Assembly (NCBI GenBank): GCA_938083085.1
Contig: CALLKX010000048.1
Coordinates: 94,163-158,162 of the forward strand
From: an uncultured bacterium
GTDB lineage: Bacteria; Planctomycetota; UBA1135; GCA-002686595
DNA: 64,000 nt
Direction of reading: 5' to 3'
Made by a program: the position numbers and the translations under genes
The notes under the pieces: generated by a model
Seen by the model: only the letters and a program-made list of their open reading frames with translations
What the model was told of the DNA's origin: nothing
Database searches by the model: none
In this document: positions 34,674 through 44,713 of the stretch, one piece after another
How positions within the stretch are numbered: position 1 is the stretch's first letter
Layout: each line of letters starts with the position of its first letter

Positions 34674-36133
34674 GCGCCTACGACCGACTTCCGTGCAGCG
34701 CGCCCCTTTCCCGGCGCGCCCTCCTGACCCGCACCGCCAACGGCTTCGGCGCGCTCGCGGCCGGCGCCCTCTTCGGCTCCACCGCGAGCGCGGCGGGCGT
34801 GGGCCTGGACGCCCGGAGGGCACTGGACGGCGGCGGCCCCTTCACGCCACGCGCCCCCCACTTTCCGGCGCGCGCGAAGAACGTGATCTTCCTCTACATG
34901 GACGGCGGTCCAGCGCAGATGGACACGTTCGATCCCAAGCCCGAGCTCGCGCGCTGGGCGGGGAAGCCGATCCCGGTCGACACGCCGCCGACCCAGTTCG
35001 ACAACATCGGGACGGTGCTTCCCTCCTACTGGGACTTCAAGCCCGGCGGAGAGAGCGGGCTGATGATCAGCGACCTCTTCCCCGAGCTCCGGCGCCACGC
35101 GGACAAGCTCTGCGTGGTCCGGTCCATGACCAACAAGTTCCCCGAGCACACGGCGGCCAACTACCTGCTGCACACGGGGCACAACCCCGCCGGGCGCCCG
35201 TCCGTCGGCGCCTGGTGCGCCTACGGCCTCGGTTCCGAGGCCAAGAACCTGCCTGGGTATGTGGTCGTCGACGGCGGGCTCACCCCGCCCGGCGGCATCG
35301 AGTGCTACGGCAGCGGGTTCCTCAGCCCCTCCTACCAGGGCTCGACCTTCCGCTCCGAGGGTGAGCCGGTCGCCCACGCCCGGGGCCCCCACTCCGGGAC
35401 CGAGCGTGAGGCCGGCCGCCGCAGGCTCCTGGACGCCCTGGATCAGCGCGGCGAGGAGCGCGACGGCTCCATCGAGGCCGCCCTCAACAACTATGAGCTG
35501 GCCTTCCGCATGCAGTCCGCCGTCCCCGAGCTCGCGGACCTGGGCGCTGAGTCCGCCGCGACGCGGGAGCTCTACGGGGTCGACGCCGAGTTCAAGCCCA
35601 CCGCGACCTTCGCGCGACAGTGCATGCTCGCGCGACGGCTCGTGGAGCGCGGCGTCCGCTTCGTCCAGGTCCCCATGGTCGCGACCGGTCACGACCGCTG
35701 GGACCAGCATTCCAACCTGAAGAAGGGTCACACCGACAACGCACGGGCCGTGGACCAGCCCGTGGCGGCGCTGCTCGCCGACCTCGAGAGTCGCGGGCTC
35801 CTCGAGTCGACCGTGGTGCTCTTCGCTGGTGAATTTGGTCGCACCCCCATGGCTCAGGGCGGCGGGAGCAGCGAGAACCGCGGCCGCGACCACAACCCGC
35901 ACGGGTTCTCCATCTGGCTTGCCGGCGGCGGGTTCAAGGGCGGGCACAGCTTCGGCGCCACCGATGACTTCGGCTACTTCGCCGTGGACCAGCCGGTGGA
36001 GATGCATGACCTGCACGCCACGCTCCTGCACGCCCTCGGCCTCGATCACACGCGCCTGACCGTGCGGTTTGATGGCCGGGACATGCGCCTGACCGACGTC
36101 TTCGGCCACGTCCAGCGCGACTGGCTGGCCTGA
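34670..36133 (+). CDS. DUF1501 family protein, Tat-exported
   Basis: A 487-residue protein with an N-terminal twin-arginine-type signal (LSRRALLTRTANGFGALAAG, residues 11-30). The mature domain is DUF1501, a member of the alkaline phosphatase/sulfatase superfamily: NVIFLYMDGGPAQMDTFDPKP at the first metal site, FPEHTAANYLLHTGHNP, and VVLFAGEFGRTPMAQGG with HNPHGFSIWLAGGG near the C-terminal site. ATG 34670 overlaps the DUF1549/1553 stop (ATGA). The pairing of a haem-motif protein and a DUF1501 protein is a hallmark of planctomycetes. No Cys/Ser sulfatase nucleophile motif is visible, so the activity is unknown. Confidence 0.93.
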   Translation: MSAYDRLPCSAPLSRRALLTRTANGFGALAAGALFGSTASAAGVGLDARRALDGGGPFTPRAPHFPARAKNVIFLYMDGGPAQMDTFDPKPELARWAGKPIPVDTPPTQFDNIGTVLPSYWDFKPGGESGLMISDLFPELRRHADKLCVVRSMTNKFPEHTAANYLLHTGHNPAGRPSVGAWCAYGLGSEAKNLPGYVVVDGGLTPPGGIECYGSGFLSPSYQGSTFRSEGEPVAHARGPHSGTEREAGRRRLLDALDQRGEERDGSIEAALNNYELAFRMQSAVPELADLGAESAATRELYGVDAEFKPTATFARQCMLARRLVERGVRFVQVPMVATGHDRWDQHSNLKKGHTDNARAVDQPVAALLADLESRGLLESTVVLFAGEFGRTPMAQGGGSSENRGRDHNPHGFSIWLAGGGFKGGHSFGATDDFGYFAVDQPVEMHDLHATLLHALGLDHTRLTVRFDGRDMRLTDVFGHVQRDWLA

Positions 36134-36136
36134 GGG

Positions 36137-36157
36137 GCCCAGGGAGGAGGCCTGGGC
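36137..36157 (+). terminator. Hairpin after the DUF1501 gene
   Basis: A perfect 7-bp stem GCCCAGG/CCTGGGC with a 7-base loop begins 4 bases after the stop. There is no T tract, which is common in very high-GC genomes. Confidence 0.55.
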
Positions 36158-36334
36158 GGTCCGCAAGGGGCTGGAACGTTCCCCAGATCCACTCTCGTCG
36201 CCCGCACCGTCGGCGCTACATTTGTGGGCCGCTGACAGGTTTCAGCCAGATTCCCGAGGCGACCCGGCCCCCCCCAGCGCAGTCGCCTTGTGACAAGGCA
36301 CCGATCGCATCCGATCCTCTCCCATCCCCCCCTG

Positions 36335-37366
36335 ATGAACCACACTCTCACTTCCAGCGCCGCGCTCCTGATTGGCCTCGCGGCCCTCAGCAACAAGCCC
36401 GCCGTTGATGAGGTCGACCTCTCCCTCCGCTTCAAGAAGGGCCAGACCTTCTCCGTGACCACCAGCAGCGAGGTCGACATGGCACTCGACGAGCTGGCGG
36501 TCATGGTGGACGGCGCTGAGGTGCTCGGGGACGGGATCGGCTTCGAGATGCTCGCCGAGATGGCAGAGGCCTCGACGACCGAGATTCTCGAGGTCAAGGA
36601 CGGCTCGGTCACGGCCATGCGAATCACCTACGACGAGCAGGGCGGCCAGATGGAGGGCAGCTTTGACGCCATGGGTGAGGCGGACTCCATGAACGAGTCG
36701 CTTGACTCCGACCTCGAGGGCCACACCATCGAGGTGCGCCTCGACGAGGACGGCGAGCTCGTCGTCACCGACGTTTCGGAGGACGTGGACGAGACCCTCA
36801 GCGAGGAGCAGCTCGCCATGTTCGACCTGGAGCCCATGGCTGCCAAGCTCCTCCCGGAAGGACCCGTCGAGATCGGCGAGGAGTTCGAGCTCGCCAGCGA
36901 GTGGATGGAGCTCGCCGCCGAGTTCATGGAAGAGGACCTCGGCGAGGCCATGGACGACCTCGGTGACGAGGAGGCCGCGGCCGCAGAGGTCGTGATGGAG
37001 TCCTTCTACGAGGCCCTGAGCATCGAGGCGACCGGCAAGGTGACGGGCGTCGAGGACGGCATGGCCACCATCGAGTACGTGATGTCCGCCGCTGTCGAGA
37101 TGGACGACCTGATGAGCCTGGCCGCCGAGGTCTCGCCCGAGGCCGGTGAGATCCCCCCGGGCGTGGAGGCCTCCATGCTGATGGGCCTCGAGATCTCCGG
37201 CACCGGAATGTTCGACCTGGAGCTCGGCCAGCTGGTCTCGCTCGAGCTCGAGGGTGACATGAGCATGGAGATGGACGGCGCCGCCGACATGCAAGGCACA
37301 AGCGCCGAGGCGTCCGCCGCCATGTCGGGGACGCTCACGCTCAAGATGGCCGTCGAGATCGAGTGA
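36335..37366 (+). CDS. Exported acidic protein, first of two tandem paralogues
   Basis: A 343-residue protein with an N-terminal export signal (TSSAALLIGLAALS) and a strongly acidic mature part rich in Glu, Asp and Met. I recognise no named domain. It shares a run of landmarks with the next gene: DLSLRFKKGQTFSVTTSSEVDM, a VEIGEEFEL segment, a GDLEEA-like acidic stretch, a G(K/T)(V/L) strand, IEYVMSAAVEMDDLM, and GTGMFDLELGQLVSLELEGDMSM. The order suggests a single beta-rich domain, perhaps a lipid- or envelope-binding fold. ATG 36335 places the signal peptide at the terminus; the in-frame codons upstream are not signal-like. No ribosome binding site was seen. Confidence 0.7.
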   Translation: MNHTLTSSAALLIGLAALSNKPAVDEVDLSLRFKKGQTFSVTTSSEVDMALDELAVMVDGAEVLGDGIGFEMLAEMAEASTTEILEVKDGSVTAMRITYDEQGGQMEGSFDAMGEADSMNESLDSDLEGHTIEVRLDEDGELVVTDVSEDVDETLSEEQLAMFDLEPMAAKLLPEGPVEIGEEFELASEWMELAAEFMEEDLGEAMDDLGDEEAAAAEVVMESFYEALSIEATGKVTGVEDGMATIEYVMSAAVEMDDLMSLAAEVSPEAGEIPPGVEASMLMGLEISGTGMFDLELGQLVSLELEGDMSMEMDGAADMQGTSAEASAAMSGTLTLKMAVEIE

Positions 37367-37382
37367 GCTGAACGACGGAAGG

Positions 37383-37401
37383 GGCCGGCCTCAGGCTGGC
37401 C
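37383..37401 (+). terminator. Hairpin between the two acidic paralogues
   Basis: GGCC/GGCC-closed hairpin (GGCCGGC with GCTGGCC, one mismatch, 5-base loop) 16 bases after the stop. It separates the two paralogue transcripts. No T tract follows. Confidence 0.4.
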
Positions 37402-37627
37402 GCCTGCGACCCTTGCGGTCCGGCTGTGGGACATCCCATGGTCGGACCGCGGTCGTTTCAGGGTCCTCTCACTTCTGGGTCCTCCCGCTTCTGGAGCGCC
37501 GCCTTCCCTGGGAGAAGGGCGATTCGGAGAGGAATGAGCGGTTGGCGTGTAACGACCACGGGCGCGGCGCGTGTGGATGAGCGAGCGGGCAGGTTGGGCC
37601 CGCCCCCACCCTCACCAAGGAAACAAC

Positions 37628-38644
37628 ATGAGACTCCCCGTCATCGCCTCGATCTGCCTGCTGGCCGCGTCAGCCGCACGAATCAGCCTGGGGGATCCCG
37701 TCGACCTGAGCCCGCGAGTCCAGGTCGGGCAACGCCTGGAGGTCACCACGCAGGCCGTCTTGACAGGGGCCCTGGACGACCTCCTGGTCACCGTCGAGGG
37801 TGAGGAGGTGATGGGGCCCGAGTTCGGGGTGGAGCTCAGCTTCAGGACCGAGCGCACCCGCGTGGAGGAGGTCCTCTCCTCCGACGGAAGGGACGCAACG
37901 GCCAAGCGCGTGGACTTCATCGAGCAGGAGTTGGAGACGGACTTCACCTCCGAGCAGCCCGGTCGCAGCAAGGCCCGGGACGGGGCCTTCGATCTCCCCG
38001 TGGATGATCGGAGCTACCTGATCCGGCTCGATGAGGAGGGCGACGTGGCGCTAGAGGACGTCTCCGAGGAGGGGCTCTTCGACGACGATCTCGCCGACGA
38101 GTTCCTGGAGGAGCTGACCCTCGCGGCCCCGTTCGCCGATCTGCTCCCCTCGGACCCCGTGTCCGTCGGAGAGCCCTTCGAGTTCGAGACCGGCGGCTGC
38201 ACCGCCGGCATGCTGGCTGAGGTCTCCCAGGGCGCCGCAGCGGTCGACGGCTGGGAGGGGATGGAGGGGCACGCCCTCGCCACCGGCGCGCGGTGGATCC
38301 TCAACGAGGTCGAGCTCGAGGGGACAGGGACGTTGCGTGAAATCGAAGAGGGCGTCGCAATCATCGACTATGCGATGAGCGGCCAATTCGATGTCGACGA
38401 CCTTGTGGACATGATCGAAACGGCGGACCGGCCCGACGACCCAGCGCCCGAGGGCGCGACGGGAACCCTGAGCGGATTGGCCACGTTCAAGGGCGTCGGC
38501 CGTTTCGATCTCGCCGCCGGGCACCTCATCGAGCTGGAGTTCGAGGGCGAGGTCTCGGCCCGGATGGACCTGAGTCTTGGCGCCGAGGCGATGGCGGAGT
38601 TCGCGGCGACGATCACCTACCAGGCGGCGCTGACCGCGCTGTGA
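37628..38644 (+). CDS. Exported acidic protein, second tandem paralogue
   Basis: A 338-residue protein with an N-terminal signal (LPVIASICLLAASAARISLG) and acidic mature region. It aligns by eye with the preceding gene: DLSPRVQVGQRLEVTTQAVL, VEGEEVMGPEFGVEL, VSVGEPFEF, GTGTLREIEEGVAIIDYAMSGQFDVDDLV, and GVGRFDLAAGHLIELEFEGEVSARMDLS. The two therefore arose by tandem duplication but have diverged widely. The start at 37628 has AAGGA seven bases upstream, a clear ribosome binding site that the first paralogue lacks. Function unknown. The 260-base gap between the copies suggests independent expression. Confidence 0.75.
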   Translation: MRLPVIASICLLAASAARISLGDPVDLSPRVQVGQRLEVTTQAVLTGALDDLLVTVEGEEVMGPEFGVELSFRTERTRVEEVLSSDGRDATAKRVDFIEQELETDFTSEQPGRSKARDGAFDLPVDDRSYLIRLDEEGDVALEDVSEEGLFDDDLADEFLEELTLAAPFADLLPSDPVSVGEPFEFETGGCTAGMLAEVSQGAAAVDGWEGMEGHALATGARWILNEVELEGTGTLREIEEGVAIIDYAMSGQFDVDDLVDMIETADRPDDPAPEGATGTLSGLATFKGVGRFDLAAGHLIELEFEGEVSARMDLSLGAEAMAEFAATITYQAALTAL

Positions 38645-38673
38645 GGCGCGCCGAGGCCGCGGGGCTGGAGAGC

Positions 38674-38703
38674 GGGAGCCTCCGCTGGGGCCTCCGCTGG
38701 GGT
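38674..38703 (+). repeat. Short direct repeat between convergent genes
   Basis: The segment carries GCCTCCGCTGGGG twice in tandem, in the 98-base gap between the acidic paralogue and the convergent LplT-Aas gene. It may help end transcription from either side. Confidence 0.5.
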
Positions 38704-38742
38704 CCTTGAATCAGGGCGACGAGGTGAGCCCACGTGGCCCCG

Positions 38743-41700
38743 TCACGCGGAACCGACCTTCTCACGGGCCATCTCGGCGAGGCCGCGCAGGTCGAGCTTG
38801 CCCGTCCCGAGCTTCGGCAGCTCGGCCACCTCGATCCAGGCGCCCGGCGCGGGCCGGAAGAGGGCCGGGAGATCGCTGCTCGCGAGGCGGCCCTTGAGCT
38901 GATCCAGATCGAATGGCATCGGCGTATGCAGCACGATGAGGCGCTCTCCCTTGGTCGCGTGCTCCACCGCCGTCACGGCCAGCTCGGGCACGACACCCTC
39001 CTCGTCGGCGCCTTCGTTGCTCGGCTCGAGCAGCTCGAACATGAGATCGCCGATCACCTCCTCCACCCGCCCGTGGGGGACCATCTCCCCGCCGATCTTG
39101 CTGAAGCGCGACAGGCGATCAGTGATGAAGAGGAAGCCGTCCCGATCGATGTAGCCGATGTCCCCGGTGGTGTACCAGCCGTCTCGGAGGACCTCGGCGG
39201 TCTTCTCGGGCATCTCGATGTAGCCCTTCATGACGTTGGGTCCCTTGACCAGGATCAGGCCCGACTCTCCCCCTTCCCGCTCGATGACCTCGGCGGGGTC
39301 GGCGGCGGGGTAGGCGTCAGGGTCGACGACCTTCACGGCGACGCCCGGCAGCGGCCGCCCGATGGACCCCTGACGGTGGCCCCGGTGGCGCGGGGGCAGG
39401 TGGGCGCCGCCGGGGAGGTTCACCGAGACCACCGGCGCGGCCTCCGTGCAGCCGTAGCCCTCCATGAGCTCGGAGCCAAACTTCTCCTTCCAGGCGTCGG
39501 CGAGCCCCTGGTTCAGCTTCTGTGCGCCGGAGAGGGCCACACGAATCCCGGCGAACTGCTCCTTGGTGCAGCGGCGGAGGTAGGACTGGTAGAAGGTCGG
39601 CGTCGCGATGGTGATGGTGACGCCTCCTTTCTGGGAGAGCTCCCCCACGACCTTGGCCTCCAGCGGGTTCACGTGATACACGCCCCGCGCGCCGGAGAGG
39701 AACGTCGCCCAGAGGCTCACCGTGTACCCGAAGCTGTGGAAGAAGGGCAGGATCCCGAGCACCCCGTCGCCGGGCCCGAGCGCGATGACCTCGAGTACGG
39801 ACTGGACGTTGGAGAGGATGTTGGAGTGGGTCAGCATGACGCCCTTGGGGACCCCGGTGCTGCCGCTCGAGAAGATGACCGTCGCGACCTCCTCGGACTC
39901 CGACACGTTCCCGCGGCGCCTCGGAGCGAGCAGGTTCGCCAGCACGACGCCAGGGAGGAAGGACAGCGCCAGGTACCGGAGCTTCATCCCGGTCGAGATG
40001 TCTTTGCGGATGTCCTCGAGCAGGATCGTCTGCGCATCCCCGAGCGGCGAAGGCCGGTCGAGGCCGGACAGGAAGCGCCGCGCGGTGATGACGTGCTCGG
40101 CCCCCGCCGTCTCGCACATCCCCGCGAGGTCGCCGTTGGACATCGTGTAGTTCAGGTTCACCGAGGTTCGCCCGTCCAGGGCCAGGGCCAGGTTCACGAG
40201 GGCACCCCCAGCGCCGGGCGGCATGAGCACCGCCACCGAGCGCGCCTCACCAAGGTGCGGCCGCAGCACGTCGCGCATGCACAACGCGCCCACCATCAGC
40301 TTGCGGTAGTCGAGTTCGGCTCCCGTGCTATCGAGCACGGCAGGGCGCCCGGCGTTCGCGCGCGCCTCCTTGAGGAAGCGCCACGCCAGCGAGCCGCGCC
40401 TCCCCTGCCGCTCAGTGCGCAGCTCTGCCACCTGCTCGGCGATGCGCTGGCGCACCTGGAAGGCCGTGGCGTCCGGGTTCATCGGAGCGCCGATGGACAC
40501 GTCCACCTTGAAGGGCAGCCGGCGCGGGAGCTTCCAGAACACCCGGCCCCCCTCGTGGCTGAAGATGCTCCCCCACAGCCGGTCGAGAGCGACCGGAATG
40601 ATCGGGACCTGCGCCTCTCGAGCGATGCGCTCCAGGCCGCCTGCGAAGGACATCAGGTGCCCCGAGCGAGTCAGCGCGCCCTCCGCGAAGATGCAGACGA
40701 GCTCACCGCTCGCGGCGGCCTTCGCCGCCGCCGTGAGCGCAGCCACCTTCTCTGACTTGGTGTCCGCGCTGCTGACCGGGATCGCCTCCATCTTCCGGGC
40801 AAACCACCCGAGCAGCGGCACGTTGAACAGGTCCCGGAACATCATGAAGCGCACCGGCCGGTCCGAGCACGCGGCGACGAGCATGGCGTCCACGAAGGAC
40901 ACGTGATTCGCCACAAGCAGGGCGCCGCCGGACTTGGGCAGGTGCTCCGCGCCGATCAGCCGCGTTCGGTAGACCGTGTGTGCGAAGATCCAGGCGACTA
41001 GCCGCACGGTGAAATGAGCGGCGAAGCGCAGGGACACGGCGAACCCGAGCAGGATCAGGACCGCGATGGCGATCATCATCTCCGGCGGCGAGAGTTCCAT
41101 CCCCTTGAGGAGCATCAGGAACGGGGCGGCGACGAGGATGCCGGTGAAGTCCAGGACCTGGCTGAAGCCGAGGACCGATCCACGGTCCTGCTCCGCGGGC
41201 AGCACCTGGACGAGGGTCCGGATCGGCAATGAGAAAATGCCCGACGAGAGCCCAAGGAAGCCGAGGCACACCTGAACCCACCCCACGTTCGCGGGCGCGA
41301 TCTGGATCGCCAGCAGCGCGCCGGTCATCCCGAACAAGCCCAGGGGCACCAGGCCCCCCTCCACGCGGTCACCGGACAGCTTGCCGCCGACCACCGCGCC
41401 GAGCCCGATCCCCACAATGACGGGCAGCATGAGCCGAGACGTCTCCGCGCTGCCGAGCCCGAGCTCGATCAGCCCGTACTCGTTGACCACCAGCACGAGG
41501 AGCGCAGCGACGAAGTAGTAGAAGGCGCTGCCCGCGATCGAGATCGCCAGGGTCGGGTGACCCCTGAGCGCCCTCCAGTGCCGGGCGAATTCCTTCGGCA
41601 GGTTCCAGGGGATCTCCCGCTCCGGCACGCGCGCGGGCTCGTGCCGGATCGCGAGAGACGCGATCAGGCCCGCAGCCGCGATCGCGACGCATGAAAGCCC

Positions 41701-42258
41701 CGGGAGCCAGAGCCGATCCGGGAACCGATCGAGCAGCTCGCCGGCCACCACGAAGCCCCCCAGGATCGCGACCGTCGTGGTGGTCTGAATGAGCGCGTTC
41801 GCGCGCGACATGTCGCGCTCATCGAGCATCTCCTTGAGGATTCCGTACTTGGACGGTCCGAAGAGCGCGCTCTGGGCGCCCATGAACCCGACGACGAGGA
41901 GCAGGCCGAGGTAGCTCTCCAGGTAGATCGCCAGCAGGCCGAAGACCATCACCAGGACCTCGAGCACCTTGGCGACCTTGATGATGGAGGACTTCGAGAA
42001 GCGGTCCGCGAGCGCACCGGTGACGAGGCACAGGGCCACGAACGGCAGGGCGAAGAGGGTGGCGGGCAGTTCCTGTCGGTTGACGCCGCTGGCGTCCACC
42101 GCGAGCCCGCTCTCCTGGACCCAGGGGATGGCGCCCGTGGTGGCGGCCCCCACCGTCAGGAGCAGGATCAGCTGCTTGAAGGCGTTGTCGTTGAACGCCC
42201 CGAGGAACTGGGCGAGCACGAGGGATCCGAAGGAGCGCTTCTTGAGGAGGTTCAGCAT
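38743..42258 (-). CDS. LplT-Aas type fusion: MFS lysophospholipid flippase, acyltransferase and acyl-ACP/CoA ligase
   Basis: A 1171-residue three-part membrane enzyme. Residues 1-425 are an MFS permease of the LplT type (LVLAQFLGAFNDNAFKQLI). Residues 430-640 are a PlsC acyltransferase with the His452-x4-Asp457 motif in NHVSFVDAM and FAEGALTRSGH. Residues 660-1170 are an AMP-forming ligase (IFSSGSTGVPKGVMLTH, GYGCTEAAPVVSVN, YTTGDIGYIDRDGFLFITDR, PKLGTGKLDLRGL). Together they would flip lysophospholipid inwards, activate a fatty acid and re-acylate it, as LplT and Aas do as separate proteins in E. coli. The gene stands alone, convergent with the acidic paralogues. ATG 42258 is a natural start for the first membrane helix. 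Confidence 0.9.
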   Translation of the reverse strand: MLNLLKKRSFGSLVLAQFLGAFNDNAFKQLILLLTVGAATTGAIPWVQESGLAVDASGVNRQELPATLFALPFVALCLVTGALADRFSKSSIIKVAKVLEVLVMVFGLLAIYLESYLGLLLVVGFMGAQSALFGPSKYGILKEMLDERDMSRANALIQTTTTVAILGGFVVAGELLDRFPDRLWLPGLSCVAIAAAGLIASLAIRHEPARVPEREIPWNLPKEFARHWRALRGHPTLAISIAGSAFYYFVAALLVLVVNEYGLIELGLGSAETSRLMLPVIVGIGLGAVVGGKLSGDRVEGGLVPLGLFGMTGALLAIQIAPANVGWVQVCLGFLGLSSGIFSLPIRTLVQVLPAEQDRGSVLGFSQVLDFTGILVAAPFLMLLKGMELSPPEMMIAIAVLILLGFAVSLRFAAHFTVRLVAWIFAHTVYRTRLIGAEHLPKSGGALLVANHVSFVDAMLVAACSDRPVRFMMFRDLFNVPLLGWFARKMEAIPVSSADTKSEKVAALTAAAKAAASGELVCIFAEGALTRSGHLMSFAGGLERIAREAQVPIIPVALDRLWGSIFSHEGGRVFWKLPRRLPFKVDVSIGAPMNPDATAFQVRQRIAEQVAELRTERQGRRGSLAWRFLKEARANAGRPAVLDSTGAELDYRKLMVGALCMRDVLRPHLGEARSVAVLMPPGAGGALVNLALALDGRTSVNLNYTMSNGDLAGMCETAGAEHVITARRFLSGLDRPSPLGDAQTILLEDIRKDISTGMKLRYLALSFLPGVVLANLLAPRRRGNVSESEEVATVIFSSGSTGVPKGVMLTHSNILSNVQSVLEVIALGPGDGVLGILPFFHSFGYTVSLWATFLSGARGVYHVNPLEAKVVGELSQKGGVTITIATPTFYQSYLRRCTKEQFAGIRVALSGAQKLNQGLADAWKEKFGSELMEGYGCTEAAPVVSVNLPGGAHLPPRHRGHRQGSIGRPLPGVAVKVVDPDAYPAADPAEVIEREGGESGLILVKGPNVMKGYIEMPEKTAEVLRDGWYTTGDIGYIDRDGFLFITDRLSRFSKIGGEMVPHGRVEEVIGDLMFELLEPSNEGADEEGVVPELAVTAVEHATKGERLIVLHTPMPFDLDQLKGRLASSDLPALFRPAPGAWIEVAELPKLGTGKLDLRGLAEMAREKVGSA

Positions 42259-42370
42259 GGCAGGGCTACGGGCATCGTAGGGGATGACCGCCGACCACCA
42301 TCTGACCGGAATGAGGGCACCTCCAACAGCCCAGCCGCACTGATCGCATCACTAGCCCGTGCTAAATGAA

Positions 42371-42406
42371 GGGGCCGGCGCCCCCTGGAAGGGTGGCGCC
42401 GGCCCC
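42371..42406 (-). terminator. Strong intrinsic terminator of thiC
   Basis: A perfect 12-bp inverted repeat (GGGGCCGGCGCC with GGCGCCGGCCCC) with a 12-base loop lies 20 bases after the thiC stop. Read on the minus strand it is followed by TTCATTTAGC, the only T-rich stretch seen after a hairpin in this window. Confidence 0.85.
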
Positions 42407-42425
42407 GGATCGCAGTGGAGGGCTG

Positions 42426-44160
<1,735 letters not shown>

Positions 44161-44165
44161 TCCTC

Positions 44166-44470
44166 AGAACGAGGCACGCCGCGAAGCAATTCGGGCAAGC
44201 CGCTGGGCGGACCAACGGGTCCGTCCGGCAACGGTGTGAATGGTAGACCCCCACCGTCCCCTTTCCGCCCCGTAACGGGCCAGAACCCACATTTTGCGTG
44301 CAACAGTCGAGGCGCTTGGCGCTCAACCGGGAGCCAGGGATTCAGTTCCACTCGTCGAGTGAATGGGTCGATTGGATCCCTGCGGTCTCGTACCCTTTAC
44401 TAGAGGAGTTCGCCGCTGCGACGCAGCACCGCGACAACTCCTCTGCTCGACCCCATCAATGGGAGACACC
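44166..44470. other. Intergenic region between thiC and the HEAT-repeat gene, with a large inverted repeat
   Basis: The gap of about 300 bases holds no gene I can support. Its main feature is an inverted repeat, AGAGGAGTT at 44402-44410 with AACTCCTCT at 44436-44444, containing an inner GCTGC/GCAGC hairpin. It sits in the leader of the plus-strand gene and may be an attenuator, or the end of an upstream transcript. GCCCCGTAACGGGC near 44267 is a small palindrome of operator type. thiC and plus-strand promoters must lie here, but no consensus could be assigned. Confidence 0.5.
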
Positions 44471-44713
44471 ATGACTTCGTTCAACGTCCTGCTCGCACGC
44501 ACGGCCGTGGTCCTCGGAGGCGCCATCGGATGCGCCGACTGGACCTTCGCCTTCCAATGATGAGGCGGTGGAGCCCGCGCCCCCGGTGGGGGCGCTCGAC
44601 CCGCTGACGCACCGCGTCCTGCCGGCGGAGGCGCCGGCGCACCTGGCCCCGCGAGTGGACCTGCCGGCGGAGGCCAAGGCCCTCAGACCGCTGGGCCCCA
44701 GTCCCCTCCCCCC
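44471..44713 (+). pseudogene. Leader and linker of the HEAT-repeat protein, out of frame with the main body
   Basis: ATG 44471, with GGGAGA seven bases upstream, opens a typical export signal (LLARTAVVLGGAIGCADWTFAFQ). It meets two successive TGA codons at 44558-44563. The same strand, one frame over, continues without a stop as NDEAVEPAPPVGALDPL, a Pro/Ala-rich linker with coding-type third positions. Near the C run at 44704-44713 the coding frame returns to that of the leader. One extra base near 44551-44560 and one missing base in the C run would restore one protein with the HEAT domain that follows. This is either two sequencing or assembly errors or real lesions. Confidence 0.65.

Noticed and set aside
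38734..40755. Plus-strand frame of over 670 codons opposite the LplT-Aas gene
   Set aside because: Low-complexity His/Arg/Gly translation without domains; shadow of a real gene.
44558..44563. Two adjacent in-frame TGA codons read as tandem selenocysteines linking the signal peptide to the HEAT domain
   Set aside because: The sequence after them in that frame has non-coding third-position use, while a neighbouring frame has strong coding bias; no SECIS-like hairpin or conserved Cys position supports recoding. Compensating frameshifts explain the data better.
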